Assembly: GCF_036345255.1 (NCBI RefSeq)
Contig: NZ_CP107783.1
Location: 868,001 to 932,000 of the forward strand
Length of the DNA: 64,000 nt
Direction: 5' to 3'
Source: Streptomyces sp. NBC_00569
Lineage (GTDB): Bacteria; Actinomycetota; Actinomycetes; Streptomycetales; Streptomycetaceae
The notes below the pieces were generated by a model, which saw only the letters and a program-made list of their open reading frames with translations, was not told where the DNA came from and searched no databases. Positions within the stretch are counted from its first letter, which is position 1; each line of letters starts with the position of its first letter. Of the stretch, positions 43,104-52,306 are shown piece by piece. Position numbers and translations under genes: made by a program.

Positions 43104-44571
43104 TTGTCCCATGTGCCCCGCAAAAGCCGTCGACTGTCTCAGGCGCTGATCGCCTGCGGATGCGCGGTGACGCTGCTCGTGGGCTGTTCCGAGGGCGACG
43201 CCCGCGAGGACCGCACCGCCGACCCCGCTCCGCGGGTTCCCACTGGCCGGGGTGCGGGCGAGCGCGGACTCGGCGACTTCGACCGCGACGGCTACGACGA
43301 CTTCGTGACGGCCATGACCACGCGGAACAAGTTCAGCCGGCCGACCGGCTATCACCTGCTCGTCCTCCCCGGCTCGGCGAAGGGCCTGGACCCCGGGCGT
43401 CGCAGGACCTACCGCGACTTCTTCTACGGACCGCTGCTCCGCGCCGACCTCAACGGGGACGGCTACACGGACCTGGTCGCGACGCAGACCGACCACCAGG
43501 CCAAGGATCCGGTGCGCCGGGACGACCCCGGCAATGCCGTGATCCTGCCCGGCGGCAAGAAGGGCCTCGGCGACCCGATCCCCGTCAAGGCCGCCGGTCA
43601 TGGCGAGCGCGGCCACCGATGTCGACGGCGACGGGGCCGTCGACCTGGTCTACGCGGGCACCACCCCAACGGGAACGACACCGAACTGCCGCCCCGGCAG
43701 AGCCTGGTGGCCTACGGCCCCTTCGGCAAGGACGGCACGCCCGCCCGCACCGCCGAACTCAAGAACACGGCGAGCCCCAGCCAGGCGACCAGCGGGGACT
43801 TCGACGGCGACGGCTACGGCGATGTCATGTTCACCGACCCCAACCCGGGCGAGGAGGATGCGGATCCGCCTGCGTACGACGGCCCGTACGTGACGTACTT
43901 CCGGGGCAGCCCCCGCGGCCTGACGCCGGCCCGGCCGCCCGGGAACCTCGGCAACGATACGTACGACGGAGTCATGGTGCCGCGCAGCGGTGACGTCGAC
44001 GGCGACGCAAACGAGGACGTTCTCGCGCCCGGCTACCGCGAGGTGGGTGTCGCGGAGGGCCCGGCCTCGGGGCGGCTCACCGTGGCGTACGGGTCGAAGT
44101 CGGGTGTGGGAGGCGGGCGGCCCGACGCCGTCTTCGACCAGGAGACACCCGGTGTTCCGGGCGACTCGCAGGGCAAGGACGCTTTCGGAAGGGGCGCGGG
44201 CACCGGCGATGTGAACGGTGACGGGCATCCGGATCTGCTCGTGGACACGCCGGGAGAGGACCAGGGAAACGGCCGTTTCACGCTGCTGCCGGGCGGCTCC
44301 GACGGGCGCGAACGCGACCGCCTTCGACCTCGACACCCCCGGTGTGCCCGGCAAGCACGACCCGTCGGGCGGTGACTGGTTCGCCGCCACGTTCCCGCTG
44401 CTCGACGTCAACGGCGACGGCCGCTCCGACGTGGTGGCGACCGCCCCCGGTTATCTGCGCGGCAAGGGCGGCCTCTGGCTCTTCCCGGGTACCCCGGAGG
44501 GACTTGGCACGGCCCGGCGGATCCAGTTTCTGGCCCCGTCCGGCCTCGGGCTCCCGCCACGTACCGCGTAG
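43104..44571 (+). pseudogene. FG-GAP/integrin-like repeat lipoprotein with three frameshifts
   Basis: A gene for an exported lipoprotein (lipobox LLVGC near residue 28) followed by seven calcium-loop FG-GAP repeats, e.g. GDFDRDGYDDFV, ADLNGDGYTDLV, TDVDGDGAVDLV, GDFDGDGYGDVM, LDVNGDGRSDVV, predicting a beta-propeller outside the membrane. The reading frame shifts forward at about 43598, returns at about 43670 and shifts again at about 44310, each fixable by one base, mostly at G or C runs. It is a decaying gene or carries sequencing errors; corrected, it would be about 489 residues. The start is TTG at 43104, 6 bp after AGGAGG. Confidence 0.75.
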
Positions 44572-44574
44572 GGC

Positions 44575-46212
44575 TCAGCCGTCCGGGGGTGGACCGTCAC
44601 GTCTGACGGGATTCGCCGGTGAGGCGCTGGAAGCCGCGCCGCCCGCGGCCGTCGCGCCCTCCTCGGCGGGTACGAGCGGCATGGTGCCGCCCTGGAGGCG
44701 TTCCAGGTCGGAGGCGCGGACCTGGATGACGACGAGCGCGATCACCGCGGCGACCACGGCGAAGACGGCGGCGACGACGAAGGCACTGGAGATCCCCGAC
44801 GCGAGCACCTGGTCGCCCCAGGGAGGCGGGAGTTGCCCGGTCGTTCGGAACCGGAGCTGCTGGGTCGGGGTCGCCTGCGCCAGGAACTTCGGCACCTGGT
44901 CCTCGGCCTCGTTGCGGCTGGCCGTACCGAAGACCGTGACCAGGATGGACAAGCCGAGCGAGCCGCCGACCTGCTGGTGTGCGTTGAGCACTCCGGAAGC
45001 CGCTCCCGAGTCCTTCGGCGCCACACCGGAGAGTGCCATGAGAGTCAGCGACACGAACTGCAGGCCCATTCCGCAGCCGAACACCAGCGTGGGGCCGAGG
45101 ATGCCGCCCACGTACGTGCTGTCGACATCGATCATGGTCAGCCAGCCGAGGCCCAGGGAAGCCAGGACCGCGCCCACCACCATGAAGGGCTTGGGCCCCC
45201 ACCTGGGCAGGAACTGCGAGGCGAATCCCGCGGCCATCGCGATGATCGCGCTGATCGGCAGGAAGGCGAGGCCGGCCCGCAGCGGGCTGAAGCCCAGGAT
45301 GTTCTGCACGAAGAGGGTGAGGAAGAAGAACATGCCGAACATCGCGGCGGCCAGGAACAGCATCATTCCGTAGACGCCCGCGCGGTTGCGGTCGCGGAAC
45401 ATCCACAGCGGGATGACGGGCTGTTTCGACCGGCTCTCGATGGCGATGAACGCGGTGAGCAGGACGACGGCGGCGCCGAACGCGCCGAGGGTCAGGCTGT
45501 TTCTCCAGCCGTCCTTCGAGGCGCGGATGAAGCCGTAGACGAGCAGCACCATGCCGACGGTCGAGGTGAGCGCGCCGAGGACGTCGAAGTTGCCCGGGTG
45601 GCGTTCCGACTCCCTGATGCAGCGCGGTACGGCGAGCGCGATCAGGATGCCGATGGGCACGTTGACGAAGAGGACCCAGCGCCAGTCGAGCCACTCGACG
45701 AGCACTCCGCCCGCGATCAGACCGATCGCGCTGCCGCCCGCGGAGACGGCGGCGAACACGCCGAACGCCCTGTTCCGCTCGGGGCCTTCGCGGAAGGTCG
45801 TCGTGATCAGTGCGAGGGCGGTGGGGGACGCGATGGCGCCGCCGACGCCCTGCAGCGAGCGGGCGGCGAGCAGTTGCCACGACTCCTGCGAGAGGCCGCC
45901 GAGGAAGGACGCGAGCACGAAGAGCAGGACACCGGCCATGAAGACGCGGCGCCGGCCGAGGATGTCACCGAGACGCCCGCCGAGCAGCAGCAGACCGCCG
46001 AAGGTCAGCGTGTACGCGTTGATCACCCAGGACAGGTTCTCGGTCGAGAATCCGAGCGCGGTCTGGATGTGCGGGAGCGCGATGTTCACGATGGTGATGT
46101 CGAGGACCACCATCAGCTGGCACGAACAGATGACGAGTAGTGCGATCCCCCTGCCGTGGCCCCGCTCCGGGGCTTCGGCAGGCTTCGAGGGTGTCGACTG
46201 CGTACCCGACAT
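44575..46212 (-). CDS. DHA2-family (EmrB/QacA) MFS drug exporter
   Basis: A 545-residue exporter with about 14 helices. Helix 1 has the family motif VVLDITIVNIALPHIQ, loop 2-3 is GGRLGDILGRRRVFMAG, and helix 5 has GGSAIGLIAGGVLVEWLDWRW (motif C). The C-terminus is a low-complexity cytosolic tail. It probably expels hydrophobic drugs by proton exchange. The ATG at 46212 is chosen with GAGGTG upstream. A 18-bp inverted repeat (46240-46257) near the start is a likely repressor site, though no TetR or MarR gene is adjacent. Confidence 0.92.
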   Translation of the reverse strand: MSGTQSTPSKPAEAPERGHGRGIALLVICSCQLMVVLDITIVNIALPHIQTALGFSTENLSWVINAYTLTFGGLLLLGGRLGDILGRRRVFMAGVLLFVLASFLGGLSQESWQLLAARSLQGVGGAIASPTALALITTTFREGPERNRAFGVFAAVSAGGSAIGLIAGGVLVEWLDWRWVLFVNVPIGILIALAVPRCIRESERHPGNFDVLGALTSTVGMVLLVYGFIRASKDGWRNSLTLGAFGAAVVLLTAFIAIESRSKQPVIPLWMFRDRNRAGVYGMMLFLAAAMFGMFFFLTLFVQNILGFSPLRAGLAFLPISAIIAMAAGFASQFLPRWGPKPFMVVGAVLASLGLGWLTMIDVDSTYVGGILGPTLVFGCGMGLQFVSLTLMALSGVAPKDSGAASGVLNAHQQVGGSLGLSILVTVFGTASRNEAEDQVPKFLAQATPTQQLRFRTTGQLPPPWGDQVLASGISSAFVVAAVFAVVAAVIALVVIQVRASDLERLQGGTMPLVPAEEGATAAGGAASSASPANPVRRDGPPPDG

Positions 46213-46239
46213 GGGAAAGGGGTGCACCTCAGTACCGCG

Positions 46240-46257
46240 GTGAACGCGCTCGTTCAC
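46240..46257. promoter_or_regulatory. Operator-like inverted repeat upstream of the DHA2 exporter
   Basis: GTGAACG and CGTTCAC arms (7 bp, perfect) around a 4-bp centre, 28 bp upstream of the ATG. Size and position fit a TetR-type operator that overlaps the promoter or leader. Confidence 0.6.
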
Positions 46258-46336
46258 TACACCGACGTTAAGCCTGGCCGTGCGGCCCCGCCAATCGATC
46301 AACGACCCCGGGACCGCCCCGCCCACGCTCCTCGTT

Positions 46337-47998
46337 TCACCCTGCCTCGGGCGCTTCCAGCAGGTCGCGCACCTCCTCCGCGGTCGTCTCCTGAAGGTCC
46401 TCGCCGAGCAGCAGCCAGCGGGTGATGCCGATCGACTCGAGGAAGGGCAGGTCGTGGCTGGCGATCAGGAGGGCGCCCTCGTACGACTCCAGTGCGCTCG
46501 TCAGCTGCCGCACGCTGGCCATGTCCAGGCTGTTGGTCGGCTCGTCGAGCATCAGGAGCTGCGGAGCCGGTGCGGCGAGCATCGTCGCCGCGAGTGCCGC
46601 GCGGAAGCGTTCGCCGCCGGAGAGGGTGCCGGCCGGCTGTTCCGCGCGGGCACCCTTGAACAGGAACCGCGCGAGCTGGGAGCGGATGTGGTTGTCGGTG
46701 ACGCCCGGGGCCATGCGGGCCACGTTCGCCGCGACGCTCAGGTCCTCGTCGAGCACGTCGAGGCGCTGCGGCAGGAACCGTAGCGGCACGAACGTCTTCG
46801 CCTGGCCGGAGAGCGGTTCGAGCTCACCGGTGAGGGTGCGCAGGAGCGTGGTCTTCCCGGCTCCGTTGCGGCCCACGAGCGCGATGCGTTCGGGGCCGTG
46901 GATGTGGAGGCTGCCGTCGCGCAACTTGCCGTGCGAGAGGCTCAGTTCATCGATGCTGAGGACGGTACGGCCCGTGGGTACGGCGGTGTGGGGCAGGCTC
47001 ACGCGGATCTCGGCGTCGTTGCGGATGGCCTCCGCTGCCTCCTCGCGCCGCTCGTGCGCGTCGCTGAGCCGGTCCTCGTGCAGGCCGCGCAGTTTGTCGC
47101 CGGACTCCTGCGCGGACCTCTTCTTCTCCCCCGCGACGATTCTCGGGGCCTTGCGCTGGGCGTCCATCTTCTTGCTGTGCCGGGCGCGGCGGGCCACCTT
47201 GATCTGGGTCTCCTCCAGTTCGCGTTTCTGCCGGCGTACGTCGGCCTCGGCGGCCCGCAGCATCCGCCCGGCCGCCTCCTGCTGGGTGGCGAGCGCCTCC
47301 TCGTAGGCGGACCAGCCGCCGCCGTACCAGTTCACGGAGCCGGAGCGCAGTTCGGCGATGCGGTCGACCCGTTCGAGGAGTTCGCGGTCGTGACTGACCA
47401 CGAGGAGGACGCCGGAGCGCCAGGAGTCGACGGCCTCGTAGAGTCTGCGGCGCGCGAAGACGTCCAGGTTGTTGGTCGGCTCGTCCAGCAGGAGGACGTC
47501 GGGGCGCTCCAGGAGCAGGGCGGCCAGGCGCAGGAGGGTGGTCTCTCCGCCGGACAACTGACCTACGGTGCGGTCGAGTTCGACGTCCGCGAGGCCGAGC
47601 GAGCCGAGTGTCGCGAGGGCCCGCTCCTCGACGTCCCAGTCGTCGCCGACCGTGTCGAAGTGCTCCTCGCTCACGTCGCCGTTCTCGATGGCGCGCAGCG
47701 CGGCGCGCCGCTCGGCGATACCGAGGGCCTGGTCGACGCGCAGCGCCGTGTCGAGGGTGATGTTCTGCGGCAGGTAGGCGAGGCTGCCGCCGACGGTCAC
47801 CGACCCCTGGGAGGGGGCGAGTTGACCGGCGAGCAGGCGCAGCAGGGTGGACTTGCCGGTGCCGTTCGTGCCGACGAGTCCGGTGCGGCCCCGGCCGATG
47901 GCGAGGGAGAGCCCGTCGAGGACGGGGGTGCCGTCCTGCCACTGGAAGGACAGGGCGGAGCAGGTCAGGGAGGCGCTGGGCGCGGTGGGTGTCGCCAT
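46337..47998 (-). CDS. ABC-F family ATPase (ribosome-protection type candidate)
   Basis: A 553-residue protein with two ABC domains and no membrane helices. The first domain has Walker A VGTNGTGKSTLLRLLAGQL, signature LSGGETTLLRL and LLLDEPTNNLD. The second has VGRNGAGKTTLLRTLTGEL, LSGGERFRAALAA and LMLDEPTNSLD. The linker between them (about residues 245-325) is basic and helical, as in ABC-F factors that dislodge antibiotics from the ribosome. Whether it confers resistance or is a housekeeping factor is unknown. The upstream gap of 439 bp could hold an attenuator. Confidence 0.92.
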   Translation of the reverse strand: MATPTAPSASLTCSALSFQWQDGTPVLDGLSLAIGRGRTGLVGTNGTGKSTLLRLLAGQLAPSQGSVTVGGSLAYLPQNITLDTALRVDQALGIAERRAALRAIENGDVSEEHFDTVGDDWDVEERALATLGSLGLADVELDRTVGQLSGGETTLLRLAALLLERPDVLLLDEPTNNLDVFARRRLYEAVDSWRSGVLLVVSHDRELLERVDRIAELRSGSVNWYGGGWSAYEEALATQQEAAGRMLRAAEADVRRQKRELEETQIKVARRARHSKKMDAQRKAPRIVAGEKKRSAQESGDKLRGLHEDRLSDAHERREEAAEAIRNDAEIRVSLPHTAVPTGRTVLSIDELSLSHGKLRDGSLHIHGPERIALVGRNGAGKTTLLRTLTGELEPLSGQAKTFVPLRFLPQRLDVLDEDLSVAANVARMAPGVTDNHIRSQLARFLFKGARAEQPAGTLSGGERFRAALAATMLAAPAPQLLMLDEPTNSLDMASVRQLTSALESYEGALLIASHDLPFLESIGITRWLLLGEDLQETTAEEVRDLLEAPEAG

Positions 47999-48437
47999 GG
48001 TGTTTCTCGCATTCGCAGGCGCGGTGGGAGGGGGCTACGTATGCGAGCACCACGCGACGACCGAACCGGGAGGGCGGAAATCCGAGAACCCGGAAAGGAG
48101 GGTGCGGCTGTCCGAGAGATCATCGGGGACGGCTCATGCACCGAGGTCGCATCCACGCGAGGTCACGGGCGGCACGGAACGGCCGCTACGACGTGACGGG
48201 CGTACGGCGGCGAAGGCCGTACGGCGCGGTGATCGCGATCCTCAGATGCGCAACGTCCACCTCAATCGGAGACAACAGAGACGCCGAAAACCTTAACGAC
48301 CGGGTGATCGAAAGGCAAGAGTCCCAGGTCACGAGCCCGTTCCCGCCCGACATGCACCCTCTGCGGCAGCGTGCAAGTCTGGGAGTGGCCGGCCTGTCGT
48401 CGGGCACTCCGGCGCATTCCGGCCAGGAGGAACGATC
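47999..48437. other. Long gap upstream of the ABC-F gene
   Basis: 439 bp between the ABC-F start and the small gene at 48438. No convincing gene. A perfect hairpin lies at 48201-48223 and several short minus-strand open frames start within it, one overlapping the ABC-F start (47965-48156). This is the layout expected of a ribosome-mediated attenuator, but it is unproven. Confidence 0.45.
48201..48223. promoter_or_regulatory. Hairpin in the ABC-F leader
   Basis: Perfect 8-bp arms cgtacggc / gccgtacg with a 7-nt loop, about 200 bp upstream of the ABC-F start. Candidate attenuator or operator. Confidence 0.4.
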
Positions 48438-48629
48438 ATGAGTAAGAAACAGAGCCGCCAGAACCGCGGCGCCCGATCGGGCGGCCACGGCCATGACCGC
48501 AGCTCCACCGCCGAGAAGCGTGCGACGCCTGAGCCGACGACGAAGGCGACCGACCCGTCCGAGGAGCCCGCACGCCGGATCTCGGAGCACCACTCGCACA
48601 AGCAGCCGCGGAAGTTCGGTCACAACTGA
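48438..48629 (+). CDS. Small basic hypothetical protein
   Basis: A 63-residue protein, rich in Lys, Arg, Ser, His and Pro, with no hydrophobic segment and probably disordered (SRQNRGARSGGHGHDRSSTA, then HHSHKQPRKFGHN). An excellent ribosome site (CCAGGAGGAACGATC then ATG) and a terminator-like hairpin downstream (48665-48686) support it as real. No function recognised. Confidence 0.7.
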   Translation: MSKKQSRQNRGARSGGHGHDRSSTAEKRATPEPTTKATDPSEEPARRISEHHSHKQPRKFGHN

Positions 48630-48664
48630 CGCGGGCCGGCTGCACACACCGTCACACGCCGCGA

Positions 48665-48686
48665 CGCGGGGTCACGGAGCCCCGCG
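48665..48686. terminator. Hairpin downstream of the small basic gene
   Basis: Perfect 7-bp stem CGCGGGG / CCCCGCG with an 8-nt loop, 36 bp after the stop codon of the 63-residue gene. Confidence 0.55.
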
Positions 48687-48745
48687 CCCGTGAGTGCTGC
48701 CCGCCCGCCTCCGGCCGGTCATGAGCACGGCCCTAGAGTGCCCGC

Positions 48746-49552
48746 ATGAGCCGCATCACTTCGAACGGTGCCACGATCCACTTCGACGACCTGGGCCCGG
48801 CGGACGGCATGCCCGTCGTCCTGATCCACGGCCACCCCTTCAACCGCACCATGTGGGGCTTTCAGACCGCCGCGCTCAGCGCCGCCGGATACCGTCTCAT
48901 CGCCCCTGACCTGCGCGGTTACGGAGACAGCGACACGGCCGCGGGTACCACCCCGTTCCACGCCTTCGCGGACGACATCGCCGCCCTCCTCGACCACCTG
49001 GAGCTCGACCGCGCGGTGGTCGGCGGTGTGTCCATGGGCGGCCAGATCACCATGGAGTTCCAGCGCAGCCACCCGCGGCGCGTGCGTGCCCTGGTGCTCG
49101 CCGACACCTCACCGGTGGCCGAGACCGACGAGGGCAAGGCCTTCCGCAACCGCCTCGCCGACCGGCTTCTCGCGGAGGGCATGGACGGTTACGCGGATGA
49201 GGTCATCGACAAGATGCTGGCCGCCTACAACGTCACCGCGATGCCCCAAGTCGCCGCACATGTCACGGAGATGATGCGGACCACCGACCCGGCGGGCGCC
49301 GCGGCGGCGCTGCGCGGGCGTGCCGAACGCGCCGACTACCGCGCGACGTTGGCGGCCACGACCGCTCCCACCCTCGTCGTGGTGGGCGCGGACGACGTGT
49401 ACACCCCGCCCGATGACGCCCGGGGCATCCAGCGCCTGGTCCCGCACGCGACCCTGGCTGTCGTCGACCACGCGGGACACCTGCCGAACATGGAACAGCC
49501 CGAGGCCTTCAACACCGCGCTGGTCCGCTTCCTCAACTCCCTGACTCTTTGA
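48746..49552 (+). CDS. Alpha/beta-fold hydrolase
   Basis: A 268-residue serine hydrolase. The oxyanion loop HGHPFNRTMW, the nucleophile elbow GGVSMGGQITMEF, the acid in VVGADDVYTPP and the His in VVDHAGHLPNME are all in standard places. It resembles the haloperoxidase/epoxide-hydrolase-like group of small esterases; the substrate is unknown. Cytosolic. It is convergent with the methyltransferase gene at 49565, with 12 bp between. Confidence 0.88.
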   Translation: MSRITSNGATIHFDDLGPADGMPVVLIHGHPFNRTMWGFQTAALSAAGYRLIAPDLRGYGDSDTAAGTTPFHAFADDIAALLDHLELDRAVVGGVSMGGQITMEFQRSHPRRVRALVLADTSPVAETDEGKAFRNRLADRLLAEGMDGYADEVIDKMLAAYNVTAMPQVAAHVTEMMRTTDPAGAAAALRGRAERADYRATLAATTAPTLVVVGADDVYTPPDDARGIQRLVPHATLAVVDHAGHLPNMEQPEAFNTALVRFLNSLTL

Positions 49553-49564
49553 CTCCCTGGCGCA

Positions 49565-50296
49565 TCAAGGGTCTTGACGGAAGAGGGCCGTCCAGAGGAA
49601 GGGTTCGCCGAAGCTCAGCGATTCCGGCGCCTCGTCGCGCATGCTGCGCTGTTCGACCTCGGTCAGGCCGGAGAAGATCCAGCGCAGGGACTCCGGCGTG
49701 TACGCGAGTCCGCCGTGCAGACCGGATCCGCGGTAGAGGTCGGCGTCGGCCACCTCCGAGCCCATCGCGCCGGACGCGAAGCAGGTGAGGGCGAGGTGGC
49801 CGCCGGGGGCGAGGGTGCGGTCGAGGAGGTCGAGGTAGCTGATCCGGCGGTGCGGCGGCAGATGATGGAAGCAGCCCGAGTCGTGGATCAGGTCGTACGG
49901 GCCACGGAGTTCGGCGTCGGCCAGGGCGAAGGCGTCGCCGCAGTGGAAGCTGATGACGGCGCCCGCTTCCTCCGCCCGTTCCCCGGCCCAGGCGACGGCC
50001 TCCGGTGACAGGTCGACCGCGTCCACCTCGAAACCCTGCGACGCGAGGTGGATCGCGTTGCGCCCGGGGCCGCAGCCGAGGTCGAGTGCGCGGCCCGGGG
50101 TGACCAGCCCGCGCCGGAGGTAGGACACGAGGTTCTCGTCGGGCTTGTCCGCGAAGAACGGCACGGGCCTGGTGCGGTCCGCGTAGAAGCCGTCCCACCA
50201 GGTGGCCGCGCCGCCGGTCCAGCGGTCGGCCTCCGGCGCGAACAGCCCGTCCAGGAGCGCGAGTACGTCGTCGACACTGCGTATGTTCCGGTCCAT
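49565..50296 (-). CDS. Class I SAM-dependent methyltransferase
   Basis: A 243-residue methyltransferase. It has an N-terminal segment typical of the tellurite-resistance-like group (WWDGFYADRTRPVPFFADKP), motif I ALDLGCGPGRNAIHLASQ, the acid in VDAVDLSPEAV, a CGDAF strand, and DLIHDSGCFHHLPPHRR. The substrate is unknown; relatives act on thiopurine-like or small thiol compounds. The ATG at 50296 follows GGGGAG. Confidence 0.87.
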   Translation of the reverse strand: MDRNIRSVDDVLALLDGLFAPEADRWTGGAATWWDGFYADRTRPVPFFADKPDENLVSYLRRGLVTPGRALDLGCGPGRNAIHLASQGFEVDAVDLSPEAVAWAGERAEEAGAVISFHCGDAFALADAELRGPYDLIHDSGCFHHLPPHRRISYLDLLDRTLAPGGHLALTCFASGAMGSEVADADLYRGSGLHGGLAYTPESLRWIFSGLTEVEQRSMRDEAPESLSFGEPFLWTALFRQDP

Positions 50297-50456
50297 CCGG
50301 CTCCCCTTCCCTGTCCGGCGATCCTAGTTTCGCGAGGCCCTACGGGAGGGTTCGGCACTCCCGGCTTCGGCCGTCGCGGACACTTCGACACGCGCCGAAC
50401 TGTCCGCGGCCTAGCGTCTGCCGCATGCGAGACGAATCGGTGAGAGGAGAGTCGCG

Positions 50457-51224
50457 GTGACGGTGTGGGAGATGGTCGCCGTTTGTGCCGCCGGAGTGGG
50501 CGCCGGGGCCATCAACACCGCCGTGGGCTCAGGGACGCTGATCACGTTCCCCGTTCTGCTCGCCACCGGTCTGCCGCCCGTCACCGCCACGGTGTCGAAC
50601 GCGCTCGGTCTGATCCCGGGGTCCGTCAGCGGTGCCATCGGCTATCGCGCCGAACTCGGCGGGCAGCGGCGGCGCATCCTGAGGCTGGGCGCCGGTGCCG
50701 TGCTCGGCGGACTCGCGGGCGCCACGCTGCTGCTCACCCTGCCGGCCGCGGCGTTCGAGACGATCGTGCCGGTCCTCGTCGGCCTCGCTGTCGTCCTGGT
50801 CGCGTTCCAGCCGCTGATCAGCGGCCGAGTACGGCGACGGCGCGAGCGGTCCGGTGCCCGCCCGCGCGGCGACGCGGGACCGCTCCTGTTCACCTCCCTG
50901 ACGCTCGCCAGCGTCTACGGCGGGTACTTCTCCGCCGCGCAGGGAATCCTCTACGCCGCGCTGATGGGCATGCTGCTGGACGAGCCGCTGCAACGCCTGA
51001 ACGCCGTCAAGAACGTCCTGGTCGCCCTCGTCAACGCCGTCGCCGCCCTCTTCTTCCTCTTCGTCGCCGACTTCGACTGGACGGCCGTACTCCTCGTCGC
51101 GGCCGGTTCCGCAGTCGGTGGTCAGCTCGGCGCCAAGGCAGGCCGGCGCCTCAGCCCCGGCGTCCTGCGCGCGCTCGTCGTGACGGTGGGGACGTTCGCA
51201 GTCGGCCAGCTGCTGCTCCGGTGA
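50457..51224 (+). CDS. TauE/SafE-family sulfite/anion exporter
   Basis: A 255-residue membrane protein with about eight helices in two repeats, each opening with a G-x-G-x-(x)-N-T-A-V-G-S-G loop (GAGAINTAVGSGTLITFPVL; second copy near SLTLASVYGGYFSAAQGILY). This family exports sulfite, sulfoacetate or related anions. Substrate unknown here. GTG start after GAGAGGAGA. It diverges from the methyltransferase at 50296 and converges with a VOC protein at 51234. Confidence 0.9.
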   Translation: MTVWEMVAVCAAGVGAGAINTAVGSGTLITFPVLLATGLPPVTATVSNALGLIPGSVSGAIGYRAELGGQRRRILRLGAGAVLGGLAGATLLLTLPAAAFETIVPVLVGLAVVLVAFQPLISGRVRRRRERSGARPRGDAGPLLFTSLTLASVYGGYFSAAQGILYAALMGMLLDEPLQRLNAVKNVLVALVNAVAALFFLFVADFDWTAVLLVAAGSAVGGQLGAKAGRRLSPGVLRALVVTVGTFAVGQLLLR

Positions 51225-51233
51225 CCGAGGCGC

Positions 51234-52055
51234 TCACCCCGCCAAGGTGCCCGCACCGGGTCCGAACACCGTGAACTGCGCGCCCTGGGCGTCCCGCACG
51301 CCGGCCCAGTGTCCGGCCTCGTCCTCCCACTCGCCCGTCACGGTGCCGTCCTGCTTGAGCACCGCGCGGGTGCACTCGGCGACATCGTCCACCGTGAACC
51401 GGACCTCCCAGTGTGGCCGGACGTCGGGATCGGGGGCCGCCTCTACGGCACCGGAGGTGATCCGGGCCATGGCCAGGCCGCCGCAGACCAGGACGACCTC
51501 CTCGTTCTCGTAGCGGACGTCGCAGCCACCGGGCCGTGTCCAGCCCAGGACCTCGCCGTAGAACATGGCGGCGTCGAAGGCGTTCCTGGTCACGAGCCGG
51601 AGCCCGACCTGCCCCTCCGGGTGCCACCCGCTCCAGTTCCGTACGAGGTCACCGGCCCAGATCCCGAAGGCGGCGCCGCTGTTGTCGGCGAGCAGTGCGG
51701 CGCGGCCCAGGGGGAAGGGGATCGGGCCCACGCCGACGGTGCCGCCGCGTTCGCGCACCCGGCTCGCGGTCTCGTCCGGGTCGCCGACGCCGAAGTACGG
51801 CAGCCAGGCCGTGGCCACGCCGAGGGTGGGCGCCATCGCGCCGATGCCCGCCACAGGTCTGCCGTCCGACATCGCGACGGCGAACCCGTCGCCGAGGCGG
51901 CCCGGGCGGAATTCCCAGCCGAGCACGGCCTCGTAGAACGCTCTGGTGGCGGCCAGGTCGTGCGCCGCGAGGCTCACCCAGCAAGGGGCCCCGAGCACGG
52001 CGCCGCTCGGCGGGCCGTCCTCGTCGCCGCCCTCGGTGGCCAGTCTGTCGGTCAT
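51234..52055 (-). CDS. Two-domain VOC (glyoxalase-like) protein
   Basis: A 273-residue protein with two vicinal-oxygen-chelate repeats. The first is CWVSLAAHDLAATRAFYEAV to about residue 130, the second from VGLRLVTRNAFDAAMFYGEV to GAQFTVFGPG. Such tandem proteins include hydroxylases and glyoxalase-like lyases in antibiotic biosynthesis, as well as many of unknown role. Metal ligands cannot be assigned with confidence. The ATG at 52055 has GGAGGG upstream. It lies 9 bp from the convergent TauE stop. Confidence 0.87.
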   Translation of the reverse strand: MTDRLATEGGDEDGPPSGAVLGAPCWVSLAAHDLAATRAFYEAVLGWEFRPGRLGDGFAVAMSDGRPVAGIGAMAPTLGVATAWLPYFGVGDPDETASRVRERGGTVGVGPIPFPLGRAALLADNSGAAFGIWAGDLVRNWSGWHPEGQVGLRLVTRNAFDAAMFYGEVLGWTRPGGCDVRYENEEVVLVCGGLAMARITSGAVEAAPDPDVRPHWEVRFTVDDVAECTRAVLKQDGTVTGEWEDEAGHWAGVRDAQGAQFTVFGPGAGTLAG

Positions 52056-52306
52056 CGTGCACCCTCCCTGAATCACGGCCTGCGCCCATTGCAGCAAGAA
52101 CGGCCTCGCGCGGCCATCGCCCAGTGGGGCGACACGCACCTGGCCGGCAGCCGCTGAGCGAGAGGCGATGAAGCCGGGGGGCGCCTCGTAACGCCCAGCG
52201 TAGAATCAGGATAAAAGGTGCCGAACGGGCACGCTGTGGGTGGTGCCGCGTCGGCGTCGTGGTCTCGGGGAGGGTGGAGCCGCGGTCCCGCCGGAAGGAG
52301 TCCACG

